A stretch of DNA of 64,000 nt from a virus, in IMG/VR virus record IMGVR_UViG_3300042319_001471, positions 62,001 to 126,000 of that record. One strand, 5' to 3'. This document shows positions 25,120-33,190 of the stretch, one piece after another. Under the pieces are notes generated by a model that was given only the letters and a program-made list of their open reading frames with translations, had not been told where the DNA came from and did not search any database. The position numbers and the translations under genes were made by a program. The first letter of the stretch is position 1; every line of letters starts with the position of its first letter.

Positions 25120-25806
25120 ATGGGAATGTTTAACAACCTCACAATAGACGAGAGCATCACTCTACCCGATCTTCCTTCAGAGATTGATCGGAAGACTTTG
25201 GTGTTCCAAACCAAGGATTTGGATGAAAATCTGATGCTGAATTTCAGGGTAAATTCTGAAAAGAAGTTGGAAATCCTCAGACAAACAGGACATCATTTTG
25301 AAAATCCCAACATTCCGTTCTTTGGTATGGAATTCGTAGTTGAAAAAGAATGGTGGGAGCCATATGACTTCACCGGAACGGTTGGTATTTACGAATCTTA
25401 TCGTCATCCTGAAGATAAGGGTATGCAGTATGGCACTCCTGATGCTCATAGATTTATCTGTGGATGGATTGAATGGGATGTTAAATTCATTGATGGTGAA
25501 TTGAGTGATATTACTTTGGTAAAGCACGACATTCCTTACAAGAGAACGGATGATGAATTGAAAGCGTATTTGGAAGAAGTCGAACAAAACCGCAAGGAAA
25601 TCAATGACAGGCTTAGGAAGAATCGTTTGGAAAACCCAAACGCCAAAGAAATGCTGATTGATGGGATTGATGAGATCACCCGAAGGAATTATGTGATTCC
25701 TCAAATTGAGGATTATTACACGGATTTAAAAGAAATACAAAATAAAATAAATGAATACAGAACAAAATACGACAGATGGTATGGAACAGCACCGGAGCAA
25801 GATTGA
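25120..25806 (+). CDS. Conserved hypothetical phage protein
   Basis: 228 residues. Strand-rich N-terminal domain (to about residue 135, with WWEPYDFTGTVGIYESYRHPED) and a helical charged C-terminal part. No catalytic motif recognised. Has its own TATAAT-type motif. Overlaps the next gene by 56 bp. Confidence 0.6.
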   Translation: MGMFNNLTIDESITLPDLPSEIDRKTLVFQTKDLDENLMLNFRVNSEKKLEILRQTGHHFENPNIPFFGMEFVVEKEWWEPYDFTGTVGIYESYRHPEDKGMQYGTPDAHRFICGWIEWDVKFIDGELSDITLVKHDIPYKRTDDELKAYLEEVEQNRKEINDRLRKNRLENPNAKEMLIDGIDEITRRNYVIPQIEDYYTDLKEIQNKINEYRTKYDRWYGTAPEQD

Positions 25807-25993
25807 AGGAACGCGAGCGGTTATCGAACAGCTTCAACAGCAGCAGAATGATCTATATGACAAGTTGATTGATGAAATTGAGCCATCAGAAGAACAAGAA
25901 CCTTGGCTATGGGATCATTGTTTCAATAGTTATCCTTGTGACTCTTCCGAATATGGTAAAATGGTAGAAAGGGGTATCTATGGCGATCAATGA
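25751..25993 (+). CDS. Hypothetical protein
   Basis: 80 residues. Gln-rich helix (GTRAVIEQLQQQQNDLYDKL) then an acidic Trp-containing tail. Overlaps both neighbours. No family recognised. Confidence 0.5.
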   Translation: MNTEQNTTDGMEQHRSKIEGTRAVIEQLQQQQNDLYDKLIDEIEPSEEQEPWLWDHCFNSYPCDSSEYGKMVERGIYGDQ

Positions 25994-26237
25994 TGTGACG
26001 GGAAAAGTTATAAAGTCTGGTATCCAGAACAAAGCTTATGATGAAGGGTGGGAGCGTATCTTCGCCAAGAAGACCGCCCACGAATGGCTCAAGGAAACGC
26101 CAGAGGTTATTCGTATTGTGAATCCCAATGGCTGGGCATGGGACGATGGAGTGACGATGGATACTCCCATTAAATGGTCGGATTTTAATAATCGTTTGAA
26201 TCATTCAACAGTAATTGCCGATATATCAGTTAAATAA
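25980..26237 (+). CDS. Hypothetical protein
   Basis: 85 residues. A WLKETPEVIRIVNPNGWAWDDGVTMDTPIKW segment gives a compact, Trp-rich domain seen in small phage proteins. The 3' end (SVK-stop) overlaps the late promoter of the next gene. Confidence 0.55.
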   Translation: MAINDVTGKVIKSGIQNKAYDEGWERIFAKKTAHEWLKETPEVIRIVNPNGWAWDDGVTMDTPIKWSDFNNRLNHSTVIADISVK

Positions 26238-26240
26238 TTG
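26230..26240 (+). promoter_or_regulatory. Late promoter before 26242
   Basis: TTAAATAATTG ends directly before ATG 26242 and overlaps the upstream stop codon. Confidence 0.55.
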
Positions 26241-26241
26241 A

Positions 26242-26841
26242 ATGAAATCGTTTTATCAATTTTTTTGGGAAAAATTCACCGATATTGGCAAATTATCTCC
26301 CGAACAATTAAGAAAGGGTCAAAGACTTGATCCAAACAATCCTGATAATTTTCAACAGGTGAGCGGTAGGGTATTTTTCCAAGCCCTGACAAATATCACG
26401 AAGAATGATGAATTTCGCAAAACGGTAAATCCCAAATTTTTTAAGAACATCAAGAATAATCTCAGTGTTTATCCCGTTCAAGATTACCAGCGCATGAAGT
26501 GTTTCTTGGGTAAGAACAATTCCAGTGGATTTTGTATCAAGGATGAAGATGAATTGGTTTCGGTGTTCTCCTCGCAGGAATCTTCGGGTAATGCTCTGGT
26601 GCAGGAGGCTATCAAACAGGGAGCCACAAGATTGGACTGTTTTGCAACCCAAGACGATAAAGGCAACATCAAGGATGAAGGTTTGTTCAGGCTTTACAGT
26701 AGAAATGGTTTCGTGATTGATCGAACGCTGAATATGGAGGGAGAATATCCGGTGAAAAACGGTATTTCATATTTTGTGGATGATAACGGAAACGTTGATC
26801 CCACAAATCCTACGGTGGTGATTTTTATGGTTAAAAACTAG
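26242..26841 (+). CDS. GNAT-like acetyltransferase, probably packaged
   Basis: 199 residues. The segment SSQESSGNALVQEAIKQGATRLDCFA (about residues 111-136) followed by LFRLYSRNGFVI resembles the acetyl-CoA loop, helix and beta-6 YxxxGF region of GNAT-type proteins in phages. The N-terminus MKSFYQFFWEKF is a short amphipathic helix like capsid-targeting sequences, and a late promoter precedes it. Target unknown. The stop lies inside the next TTAAAAACTAG motif. Confidence 0.55.
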   Translation: MKSFYQFFWEKFTDIGKLSPEQLRKGQRLDPNNPDNFQQVSGRVFFQALTNITKNDEFRKTVNPKFFKNIKNNLSVYPVQDYQRMKCFLGKNNSSGFCIKDEDELVSVFSSQESSGNALVQEAIKQGATRLDCFATQDDKGNIKDEGLFRLYSRNGFVIDRTLNMEGEYPVKNGISYFVDDNGNVDPTNPTVVIFMVKN

Positions 26842-26849
26842 AGTATAAT
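26831..26849 (+). promoter_or_regulatory. TTAAAAACTAGAGTATAAT motif, copy 2
   Basis: Second copy; ends 6 nt before ATG 26856 and overlaps the last codons (VKN-stop) of the upstream gene. Confidence 0.65.
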
Positions 26850-26855
26850 GCTATC

Positions 26856-27161
26856 ATGATTATATTTTATCCAGAAGAATACAAAGAAAATGCTTCCAAA
26901 TACGAGAATGTTCGTTTTTATCCAATAAAAGACAAATTCATGTCTATTGACGTTGATGACAATGGGATGTATGATACATTCGTGTTAAAAGTTGAGCATT
27001 CTGACGGGGAAGATGTGTTGAATTATGGTGGTTATAAGGAATTGAATAGGAACATTCATTACTATACAACTTCAGTTGATTGTAGGTATGAATCTAAAAA
27101 TTTGGATATATTGATTGAAAAATTTAAAAAATGGGAGGAAATTTGGAACAATGAAGGATGA
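26856..27161 (+). CDS. Hypothetical protein
   Basis: 101 residues, acidic, beta-rich, no family recognised. The 3' end overlaps the next ATG by 11 bp. Confidence 0.55.
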   Translation: MIIFYPEEYKENASKYENVRFYPIKDKFMSIDVDDNGMYDTFVLKVEHSDGEDVLNYGGYKELNRNIHYYTTSVDCRYESKNLDILIEKFKKWEEIWNNEG

Positions 27162-27966
27162 TTTGAACATACGAGAGCTTTACCAAAAGATAATTGAGGA
27201 GCGAGCTACAGCAAGAGGTGTAATTTTAATGGAAAACGTTAAGATTCCTTCCAAAAATTCTAGTCCTGATCAGATTAATTTTGATGGGGACTCCTATTCA
27301 TATGAATCGGGAGAAGCTTTTTCTTTCATAGGAAAGACACTCTTTCATACTTCCAATACACACCCATCTATTTTCAATGCTTTAGCTAAAGTCAAAGCAG
27401 ACCCTAAACAATTTAAGAGTATTTTAAAAGATTACTCTGTTAAGGTTTGTGGTGAAGCGACTTCTGATGATCTTGACTATTATTATGATAATCAAAAGGA
27501 TCAGATCATGGGCAATACTCGACGCAACACATTTTCTGGAAGAATCTGGAAAAATATTAAATCCAAATCTGCTGGTAAGAATGTCTCTCTGATTGCTTTT
27601 TGGTGTGATACTAAAAATATTGATAATAATATATTGAAAAGTATTAAGAATTGTTTTGCGGGTGATGATATTTTTTGGGTTGCCATAGATTCCAAACAAT
27701 TTTCTCATTACGGTGATACTTTTAGGGACACGCCATCGGGGGAGATCAAAGAATTAAAAAGCAAAATATATCCCGAATTATCACATGAAGATATCGTTGA
27801 TATTCTGATGAGGGCGCATTCCAATTTCAAAATATCCCCCTTTGAAAAGAAGGTAGTATGGGAATTTCGAGGAATTAATCCAGAGGAATTGAAAGTTATT
27901 GATGGTGGATACCCATCGGTGGCTGAATTTAGAGATAAACAAAAATTTAGTGAGGGTGTTGAATAA
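27151..27966 (+). CDS. Hypothetical protein
   Basis: 271 residues from ATG 27151 (the frame is open from a TTG at 27115). Mixed alpha/beta with a repeated Tyr/Asp stretch (DDLDYYYDNQKDQIMG) and a GKNVSLIAFWCDTKNI strand. No catalytic motif recognised. GGGAGG lies 13-18 nt upstream of the ATG. Its TAA overlaps the next start. Confidence 0.6.
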   Translation: MKDDLNIRELYQKIIEERATARGVILMENVKIPSKNSSPDQINFDGDSYSYESGEAFSFIGKTLFHTSNTHPSIFNALAKVKADPKQFKSILKDYSVKVCGEATSDDLDYYYDNQKDQIMGNTRRNTFSGRIWKNIKSKSAGKNVSLIAFWCDTKNIDNNILKSIKNCFAGDDIFWVAIDSKQFSHYGDTFRDTPSGEIKELKSKIYPELSHEDIVDILMRAHSNFKISPFEKKVVWEFRGINPEELKVIDGGYPSVAEFRDKQKFSEGVE

Positions 27967-28370
27967 TGTCTTATTTATTATTTCTTGATGATGTGCGCCA
28001 ACCCAAAGATGCATTTCTATATAATGACGGGGGTGTGATGCTGTTGGATAAGACCAAAACATCCAATGGAAATTGGGAAATTGTTAGAAATTATAACGAT
28101 TTCGTGAAGATTATTGAGGAACGAGGGTTTCCATCCATTTGTTCATTTGACAATGATTTGTGCTTGGAACACATGAAATATTATATCAATTTTCTCAAGA
28201 ATCCCGGTTATTATGAATGGGAGAATTTCCAAACAAAGTCTGGTATTCACTGTGCCAAGTATCTGAAGGATAAATTGTCTCCAAATGATAACATCAAGGT
28301 CTATGTTCACTCTGCAAATGAGGAAGGAAGACGGATTATTCGTGACATTATGAAAGAATATCTTGCTTGA
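27966..28370 (+). CDS. Cyclic-phosphate processing receiver-domain protein (cPPR-like)
   Basis: 134 residues. LLFLDDVRQPKDA (residues 4-16) and CSFDNDL (about 59) match the receiver-like fold with paired Asp residues, and the YVHSANEEGRRIIRDIM end matches the family's C-terminal helix. Such domains are predicted to act in RNA repair or cyclic-phosphate metabolism and are common in phages. Its coupling with small unknown genes gives no further clue. Confidence 0.65.
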   Translation: MSYLLFLDDVRQPKDAFLYNDGGVMLLDKTKTSNGNWEIVRNYNDFVKIIEERGFPSICSFDNDLCLEHMKYYINFLKNPGYYEWENFQTKSGIHCAKYLKDKLSPNDNIKVYVHSANEEGRRIIRDIMKEYLA

Positions 28371-28386
28371 GTTATCCAAAATATTC

Positions 28387-28399
28387 GTTAAGTATTAAC
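28387..28399 (+). promoter_or_regulatory. Late-type promoter, GTTAAGTATTAAC
   Basis: Variant of the late motif, also an inverted repeat, abutting ATG 28400. The same element with one change (GTTAAGTATTAGC) precedes 60447. Confidence 0.5.
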
Positions 28400-28747
28400 A
28401 TGAAGAACAACGTTAGCACACAGGGGTATTTCATCAAGAGACTCAGGGATTCGGGGTTTGCAACCATTAAGCTGTTTGATAAGTATGCCCAACACGATCC
28501 CCGCAAATGGTCGATCATGGTTGATCCTAGCAATACTTCGGTTATTATTACCTGTTATCAGAACAAGGAAGCTCTGGGGGATGTGATGTTTGAGTTTAAT
28601 GACGGGGGTAATCGTTTTATCAAGAATTTCAACCTTAAAACTCAGAGTATGGAAATTGTTGTCACTACTCTGATTGAAAAAGGAGTGAGGCAGATGAATG
28701 TTAATTCTGTTTATGTCAAGGATAAGTATGAATATGGCCAAGAATGA
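28400..28747 (+). CDS. Conserved small phage protein
   Basis: 115 residues. GYFIKRLRDSGFATIKLFDKY (about residue 9) followed by DPRKWSIMVDPSNTSVIITCYQN is a pattern I know from unknown proteins in large phages. ATG 28400 fits the adjacent promoter; the frame is open from 28367. Function unknown. Confidence 0.6.
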   Translation: MKNNVSTQGYFIKRLRDSGFATIKLFDKYAQHDPRKWSIMVDPSNTSVIITCYQNKEALGDVMFEFNDGGNRFIKNFNLKTQSMEIVVTTLIEKGVRQMNVNSVYVKDKYEYGQE

Positions 28748-29048
28748 TGAAGAACCGGAGGAAATCTTCGTGGATGAGCAGGTATTGGAAGTTCTTCGGG
28801 AATCCCTGAAAAAGAAGCTTAGGAACGAGCGTAAGAAAGGTTCTCATCCACTGACAAACGATGCTCTAAAGGCTATTTTGAAGGAATTTTTAGTATGTGG
28901 TAAGCTCCTCGGATATGATCTGGATGGAAATGTTGTGGAAATCGCATTTCACGCCAATAAGATGGAGGATAATGCCATGCAAAACCTATTCATCCAGAAA
29001 TTTGGAGAGTTCATGGCTGGTAGGATGAATCTTGCAGACGATTTTTGA
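28728..29048 (+). CDS. Hypothetical acidic/basic protein
   Basis: 106 residues. AAGGA lies 5 nt upstream of ATG 28728; ATG 28734 is an alternative. Acidic N-terminus, then a basic helix (LRESLKKKLRNERKKG). Overlaps the upstream gene by 20 bp. No family recognised. Confidence 0.55.
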   Translation: MNMAKNDEEPEEIFVDEQVLEVLRESLKKKLRNERKKGSHPLTNDALKAILKEFLVCGKLLGYDLDGNVVEIAFHANKMEDNAMQNLFIQKFGEFMAGRMNLADDF

Positions 29049-29051
29049 ATA

Positions 29052-29321
29052 ATGTTTTTTAAAAAACCAAAAATTAAGAAAGGTGATGTTTATGCCGTTC
29101 AAACGGGGGATTTCGTTGGACAATTATTCAATTTTATTAAAAAAGATGGGGATGATTATGTGTTTCTCTCTGTTCCAGATATAAAAATCCAAAGAGTCCC
29201 GGAAGACAAATTTGACTTTGCCAAAGAACATGAGATTATTGAATTCGTTGAACATCTCCCAAAAAATATCCGCCGCGTTGTCCAAGCCCAATACGAAGTC
29301 CTTGCAAAAGAGGATCATTGA
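29052..29321 (+). CDS. Hypothetical SH3-like small protein
   Basis: 89 residues. KKGDVYAVQTGDFVGQLFNFIKK and VFLSVPDIKIQRVPEDKF suggest a small beta barrel. Ends inside the primase 5' region. Confidence 0.55.
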   Translation: MFFKKPKIKKGDVYAVQTGDFVGQLFNFIKKDGDDYVFLSVPDIKIQRVPEDKFDFAKEHEIIEFVEHLPKNIRRVVQAQYEVLAKEDH

Positions 29322-30333
29322 GTTTCCCACTGATTATGTGGTGTCCAAATTTTACGAATATGGATATAAAGTTTCTTTTAACAGCCATAATGGTAATTAT
29401 AATTGCTGTTGTCCCATATGCCGGGAAGGTAAAAGTTGGGGATCAAAGAAACGATGCTTCTACATTCCCGAAAATGACAACATATTTTGCCACAATTGCG
29501 GCTGGTCATCCAAGCCTTACAAATGGATCAAGGAAGTGTCGGGATTGTCCTTCAATCAGATGGTGGATGAGATTGAGAAAGGTAATTATGGGATGATTAA
29601 TGTCATGGATATGGAAGAAAAACAGGAAAAACCCAAATCAGCATCCTTACCGATGGATAGTATCAATCTATTTGATAAGAATCAGACCGATTACTACAAG
29701 AATAACAAGATCGTCCAAAAAGCTCTGGCTTACATCAAGGAAAGGCGATTGGATACCGCTGTGAACCGTCCAGATGCCTTCTACATCTCTTTGAAGGATG
29801 AAAAGCATGATAAGCGTCTGGTGATACCTTTCAAGGATGAGAACGGGAAGATTGTTTATTACCAGAGCCGACGATTGGTGGATGACGAATCCCCTTCTTA
29901 CCTATCAAAAGATGGGGGAGATAAGAGTGTGTTTGGAATTGAGCGCATATCATCCGATTTGGATAAGGTATTCATCATAGAAGGACCACTGGATGCTTGT
30001 TTTGTGAACAATGGGCTTGGTATTGGGGGTATTACCAAGGGTGATCAGCTTTTCACATCGTATCAACAGGAACAGATGGATGGTTTGAAGTTCTTTGAGA
30101 GGATTTGGGTATTGGATAGCCAGTGGATCGATAAAACAGCACGGGAGAAGACCCTAAAGCTGATTGATATGGGAGAAAAGGTCTTCATCTGGCCAGAATA
30201 TGATGGAAAAAAGTTCAAAGACCTGAATGCTGTGTGTATGGCTTATGGCATGGATGAATATCCCACGGATTTAATCGTGAAAAATAGCTGCAAGGGTTTG
30301 GCAGCTACGGTAAAAATGAAATTAATCAAATAA
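29302..30333 (+). CDS. 61: DNA primase gp61-like
   Basis: About 343 residues from a TTG at 29302 (T4 gp61 is 342). The start is uncertain, as the frame is open further upstream. A zinc-binding domain with CPIC (about residue 36) and FCHNCGW is followed by a linker, then a DnaG-type catalytic core with the TOPRIM Glu in FIIEGPLDACF (about 229) and IWVLDSQW (about 271). Makes RNA primers for lagging-strand synthesis with helicase gp41. The stop abuts the convergent gene's stop without a gap. Confidence 0.85.
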   Translation: MQKRIIEFPTDYVVSKFYEYGYKVSFNSHNGNYNCCCPICREGKSWGSKKRCFYIPENDNIFCHNCGWSSKPYKWIKEVSGLSFNQMVDEIEKGNYGMINVMDMEEKQEKPKSASLPMDSINLFDKNQTDYYKNNKIVQKALAYIKERRLDTAVNRPDAFYISLKDEKHDKRLVIPFKDENGKIVYYQSRRLVDDESPSYLSKDGGDKSVFGIERISSDLDKVFIIEGPLDACFVNNGLGIGGITKGDQLFTSYQQEQMDGLKFFERIWVLDSQWIDKTAREKTLKLIDMGEKVFIWPEYDGKKFKDLNAVCMAYGMDEYPTDLIVKNSCKGLAATVKMKLIK

Positions 30334-30750
30334 TCACTGAGACTTCTTCGCAGTCATAAACGACTGTTGAAGGGCAGCAAGATCGGAAGCAATGCGACCA
30401 ATTTTCACTTGTTGGTTCTTCAAATTACCCAACATCGACTCAGGATTGGCGGTAGCCAGAACACTCTGAATACTGTTTGGCTGATCACCATTGAGATAAC
30501 CAAGGAACTTATCAATATTTGAATTCCATTTATCAACAACACCAACCATTTGCTCATTCTGGCGAGCCATGGCATCCCCAATCTCATCCACAGCGGATGG
30601 ATCAACTTCCATGTCCACATCATAATCATCCATGGCAACATCATCGTCTAGGGACATCTCAGCAGCACCTCTCTCCAAATCAGGATCAATGTCAAGTTGG
30701 GGAGCTTCTTGGAGAATTTTGAGGAATTTAGCGTGGAATTTATTAGCCAT
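30334..30750 (-). CDS. Late acidic protein with capsid-targeting-like N-terminus
   Basis: 138 residues. MANKFHAKFLKILQEAPQ is an amphipathic helix ending LQE-A, the T4 prohead-protease pattern. Residues 20-60 are very acidic (DDDVAMDDYDVDMEVD), the rest helical. Acidic, processed proteins of this size in T4 are prohead-core or internal proteins. Preceded by late motif CTAAATACTATC. Confidence 0.65.
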   Translation of the reverse strand: MANKFHAKFLKILQEAPQLDIDPDLERGAAEMSLDDDVAMDDYDVDMEVDPSAVDEIGDAMARQNEQMVGVVDKWNSNIDKFLGYLNGDQPNSIQSVLATANPESMLGNLKNQQVKIGRIASDLAALQQSFMTAKKSQ

Positions 30751-30762
30751 GATAGTATTTAG
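30751..30762 (-). promoter_or_regulatory. Late promoter before 30750
   Basis: CTAAATACTATC on the minus strand abuts ATG 30750; matches the extended T4 late consensus TATAAATACTATT. Confidence 0.65.
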
Positions 30763-30773
30763 TGGAAATAGCG

Positions 30774-30792
30774 TTAAAAACTAGAATATAAT
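30774..30792 (+). promoter_or_regulatory. TTAAAAACTAGAATATAAT motif, copy 3
   Basis: Identical to copy 1 but in a non-coding gap, which shows conservation is not due to coding. Ends 6 nt before ATG 30799. Confidence 0.7.
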
Positions 30793-30798
30793 GAAAAT

Positions 30799-31089
30799 AT
30801 GACATACAAAAACGGGGAAACGGTGAAATGTGGTGATGTTATTCGGTGGCATTGTGATGATTGGGAAGAAGGGAAGACTTGGATATTTACAGGAATCTAT
30901 CATAATGAAAATAAAATAGTATATATTGGGGGTGGAATTGATTTTGGAATGGGAATTGGTAATACACTGACGGCAACAGAGGTTGAGGAAGAAGCTGGTA
31001 ATAACGATTCATATTGCCAAGGTGTTGAAAAGGTGGGTGAAGCATCTGATATTTATAGAATTATCAGGCTTTATGGAAAAAGTGATTAA
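30799..31089 (+). CDS. Hypothetical protein
   Basis: 96 residues. KNGETVKCGDVIRWHCDDWEEGKTWIFTGIY is a small beta-barrel-like domain. No family recognised. The stop overlaps the next late promoter. Confidence 0.6.
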   Translation: MTYKNGETVKCGDVIRWHCDDWEEGKTWIFTGIYHNENKIVYIGGGIDFGMGIGNTLTATEVEEEAGNNDSYCQGVEKVGEASDIYRIIRLYGKSD

Positions 31090-31097
31090 ATACTAAT
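31085..31097 (+). promoter_or_regulatory. Late promoter before 31098
   Basis: ATTAAATACTAAT abuts ATG 31098. Confidence 0.6.
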
Positions 31098-31448
31098 ATG
31101 TCTGCCTCAAATTCTCCCTATTCCACTGCAATCGCGTCCGGTGCCATCGATTTCGACTTTGAAAGTTCGCTGAATCCTTCGGAACAGATGCGAAAATACA
31201 AGACGGATGAGAAAGAAGCCAAGGCTCCCCACACTCTACCGTTTGAATTTGGGGAATTACCCCAACAAATGGCAAATATCGTGGATAATGCGTTTGCAGC
31301 GTCCCGAAATCTGGAAAATCTCCTGAAAATGGAGGAATTTCAGAAAAACGGGGAACTTATCAAACTCAAGGGAAATCTGGAGAAGATTATTATGTATCTC
31401 ATGCAGAACGGGGATAAAACGCTTGAGAAATTCACAATTGGACATTAA
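31098..31448 (+). CDS. Hypothetical late protein
   Basis: 116 residues. Disordered Ser-rich N-terminus with DFDFESS, then helical (MANIVDNAFAASRNLENLLKM). No family recognised. Has its own late promoter, so a virion or assembly role is likely. Confidence 0.6.
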   Translation: MSASNSPYSTAIASGAIDFDFESSLNPSEQMRKYKTDEKEAKAPHTLPFEFGELPQQMANIVDNAFAASRNLENLLKMEEFQKNGELIKLKGNLEKIIMYLMQNGDKTLEKFTIGH

Positions 31449-31463
31449 AAACTAGACTACAAT
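31445..31463 (+). promoter_or_regulatory. TTAAAAACTAGACTACAAT motif, copy 4
   Basis: Fourth copy, with a weaker TACAAT box; ends 7 nt before ATG 31471 and overlaps the upstream stop. Confidence 0.55.
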
Positions 31464-31470
31464 CCTAAGC

Positions 31471-31653
31471 ATGGAAGACGAGAATACAATTGATTTGGAC
31501 GTGGTAATGGATTTTATTGATCAAGCTGGGGAATTGCAGGATATCTGCAATAGGCTCTATATTGCTCGAAATATTTCACTATCAAGTGAAGGTGTGGAGA
31601 ATTGTTTGAGGGAAATTGACAATATTTTCAGAGATAAAGATAATTTTAATTGA
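31471..31653 (+). CDS. Hypothetical 60-residue helical protein
   Basis: Acidic and helical; no family recognised. Preceded by promoter-like motif copy 4. Confidence 0.5.
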   Translation: MEDENTIDLDVVMDFIDQAGELQDICNRLYIARNISLSSEGVENCLREIDNIFRDKDNFN

Positions 31654-31687
31654 TTATGAAATATGAAATACGAAATCCAACATAAAA

Positions 31688-31870
31688 GTGGCACGTAATA
31701 AAGAAATGAACAAACAACTTTGGAATCAACTCATGTTTGGGTGTGTGATGGGTGTGATAACTACCCCGCTATTGCTTCTCATTAACATAAAAAATCTTGA
31801 TTATCTTCCATTTACATGGATACTCTTGGGTGTGGTTGGGTTATACGCACACTATAAATCTGAAAAATAA
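31688..31870 (+). CDS. Small membrane protein
   Basis: 60 residues from GTG 31688 (ATG 31706 is an alternative). Two hydrophobic helices (about residues 15-33 and 39-54) with short polar ends, so an inner-membrane protein. Function unknown; small phage membrane proteins are often involved in exclusion or lysis control, which is not shown here. Confidence 0.5.
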   Translation: MARNKEMNKQLWNQLMFGCVMGVITTPLLLLINIKNLDYLPFTWILLGVVGLYAHYKSEK

Positions 31871-32254
31871 ATGAAAAATCAACAAAGATGGCTAACAAAC
31901 AAGCTCAAAGGAACTTGGATGGATAAGGACGCACTGCTGGAAATCTGTTTATTTGAATCTCTGGTTCATTATGTGGAGGAAGAACGAGGTCTTCGTGATA
32001 ATCTTGATGAGCTATTCAAAGAAGAGCTTGAGAAAGGACATGTGACGCAAGAGACTGTCGATCTGATCAAGGCCAGAGAAGGCTTGCTCAAACAATGTTA
32101 TGATTGGATCAAGGTGGGACGATCTGAAATCGTAAAAATTCTTGACACGATTGAGGATTGGAAAGAATATGAGAAGATTGAGAAAGAACTTTATGATGAG
32201 GATTCGGAAGTGATGCGGATCATCATCCAACAGCGGGGCTACATGTGGACATAA
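31871..32254 (+). CDS. Hypothetical helical protein
   Basis: 127 residues, charged helices throughout; no family recognised. Starts at the upstream stop. Confidence 0.55.
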   Translation: MKNQQRWLTNKLKGTWMDKDALLEICLFESLVHYVEEERGLRDNLDELFKEELEKGHVTQETVDLIKAREGLLKQCYDWIKVGRSEIVKILDTIEDWKEYEKIEKELYDEDSEVMRIIIQQRGYMWT

Positions 32255-32259
32255 AAATT

Positions 32260-32790
32260 ATGACAGAAAAAATAGAAAAAATAGGACTGCAAATATTGGG
32301 AGGAATTACTATTTCCCTTGGGTTGGCTTTTGGGTTGACCACAAATGAGATGGATTTCCTACGATATTTCGTGTTATCCATGATTGGATGTGGGGTGGGA
32401 ATGTTTTGGTGGAACAATCGCAAGCAAAAGGATGATAGGGTTATTGAATTGGAGAACCAGCTTGAGAAGAAACAGACCGATGAGCGGGTGATTCAATTGG
32501 AGAAGATGCTTCAGGAAGCGGATGGGGTGATGGTCGAACAGGAAGAGGTGATTAAAAACTACGAGAGTATGTTGGAAGAAGCTTCCGTTAGATTCCCCTG
32601 CAACTGTGGTCAAAACATGTTTGAGGGTATTTTCAAACCGGAGGAGGAATATGAAGTGAAATGTGATGCCTGTAATAACACATATTCCGTTACTTTAAAG
32701 CTTGATACTGTTCTGATCACGGAACCGATTGAGGATTTAAACATCGATAAATTAATTAAAACAAAACTAAATGATAAAAATACAAACTAA
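32260..32790 (+). CDS. Membrane-anchored coiled-coil protein with zinc knuckles
   Basis: 176 residues. Two hydrophobic segments (about 10-28 and 35-52), then a coiled coil (about 60-110, with heptad-like VIELENQLEKK) and a C-terminal domain with CNCG and CDAC, likely a zinc ribbon. ATG in AAAAATTATG context. Function unknown. Confidence 0.6.
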   Translation: MTEKIEKIGLQILGGITISLGLAFGLTTNEMDFLRYFVLSMIGCGVGMFWWNNRKQKDDRVIELENQLEKKQTDERVIQLEKMLQEADGVMVEQEEVIKNYESMLEEASVRFPCNCGQNMFEGIFKPEEEYEVKCDACNNTYSVTLKLDTVLITEPIEDLNIDKLIKTKLNDKNTN

Positions 32791-33001
32791 AAAAAGAGGG
32801 GTGATCAAAATGACCATCGAGGAATTTGCAAAATGGGCTTGCTTGGTGGAAGCATTCCATTTCATTCAACAGAGGGCGGAAGAACTTGAAGTCAATCCAG
32901 CGGAGATGATCAAACCGTTGGCAATCACCCAATATATTGAGGATAGACTTCCTGCAATGTTATGGGACACAAGAATTGAACATCAATTGGGAAATATTTG
33001 A
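32771..33001 (+). CDS. Hypothetical protein
   Basis: Up to 76 residues; ATG 32810 (63 residues), which follows GAGGGG, is an alternative start. Helical, with WACLVEAFHFIQQRAEEL. No family recognised. Confidence 0.5.
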   Translation: MIKIQTKKRGVIKMTIEEFAKWACLVEAFHFIQQRAEELEVNPAEMIKPLAITQYIEDRLPAMLWDTRIEHQLGNI

Positions 33002-33004
33002 AAC

Positions 33005-33190
33005 ATGGAAGAAATAATCTACGAAAATATTACACTTGCCAAATCTGCCTGTGAACAATATATTAAAGCAATTTACGAATTGCAATCTACTCTAGGAGTA
33101 TGGGAGGAAAACGAAGATTCTTGTGTAGCTACATATTCATATGCAAGATACCGTGATGAGATGGGTAATGTGAAGAACTATTGTTTATAA
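33005..33190 (+). CDS. Hypothetical 61-residue protein
   Basis: Small acidic protein rich in Tyr; no family recognised. Ends in a 6-bp overlap with the convergent glycosyltransferase. Confidence 0.45.
   Translation: MEEIIYENITLAKSACEQYIKAIYELQSTLGVWEENEDSCVATYSYARYRDEMGNVKNYCL

Noticed and set aside
31658-31696. Short ORF MKYEIQHKSGT like the start of the 18709 protein
   Set aside because: Only a few shared residues in 11 codons; could be chance.
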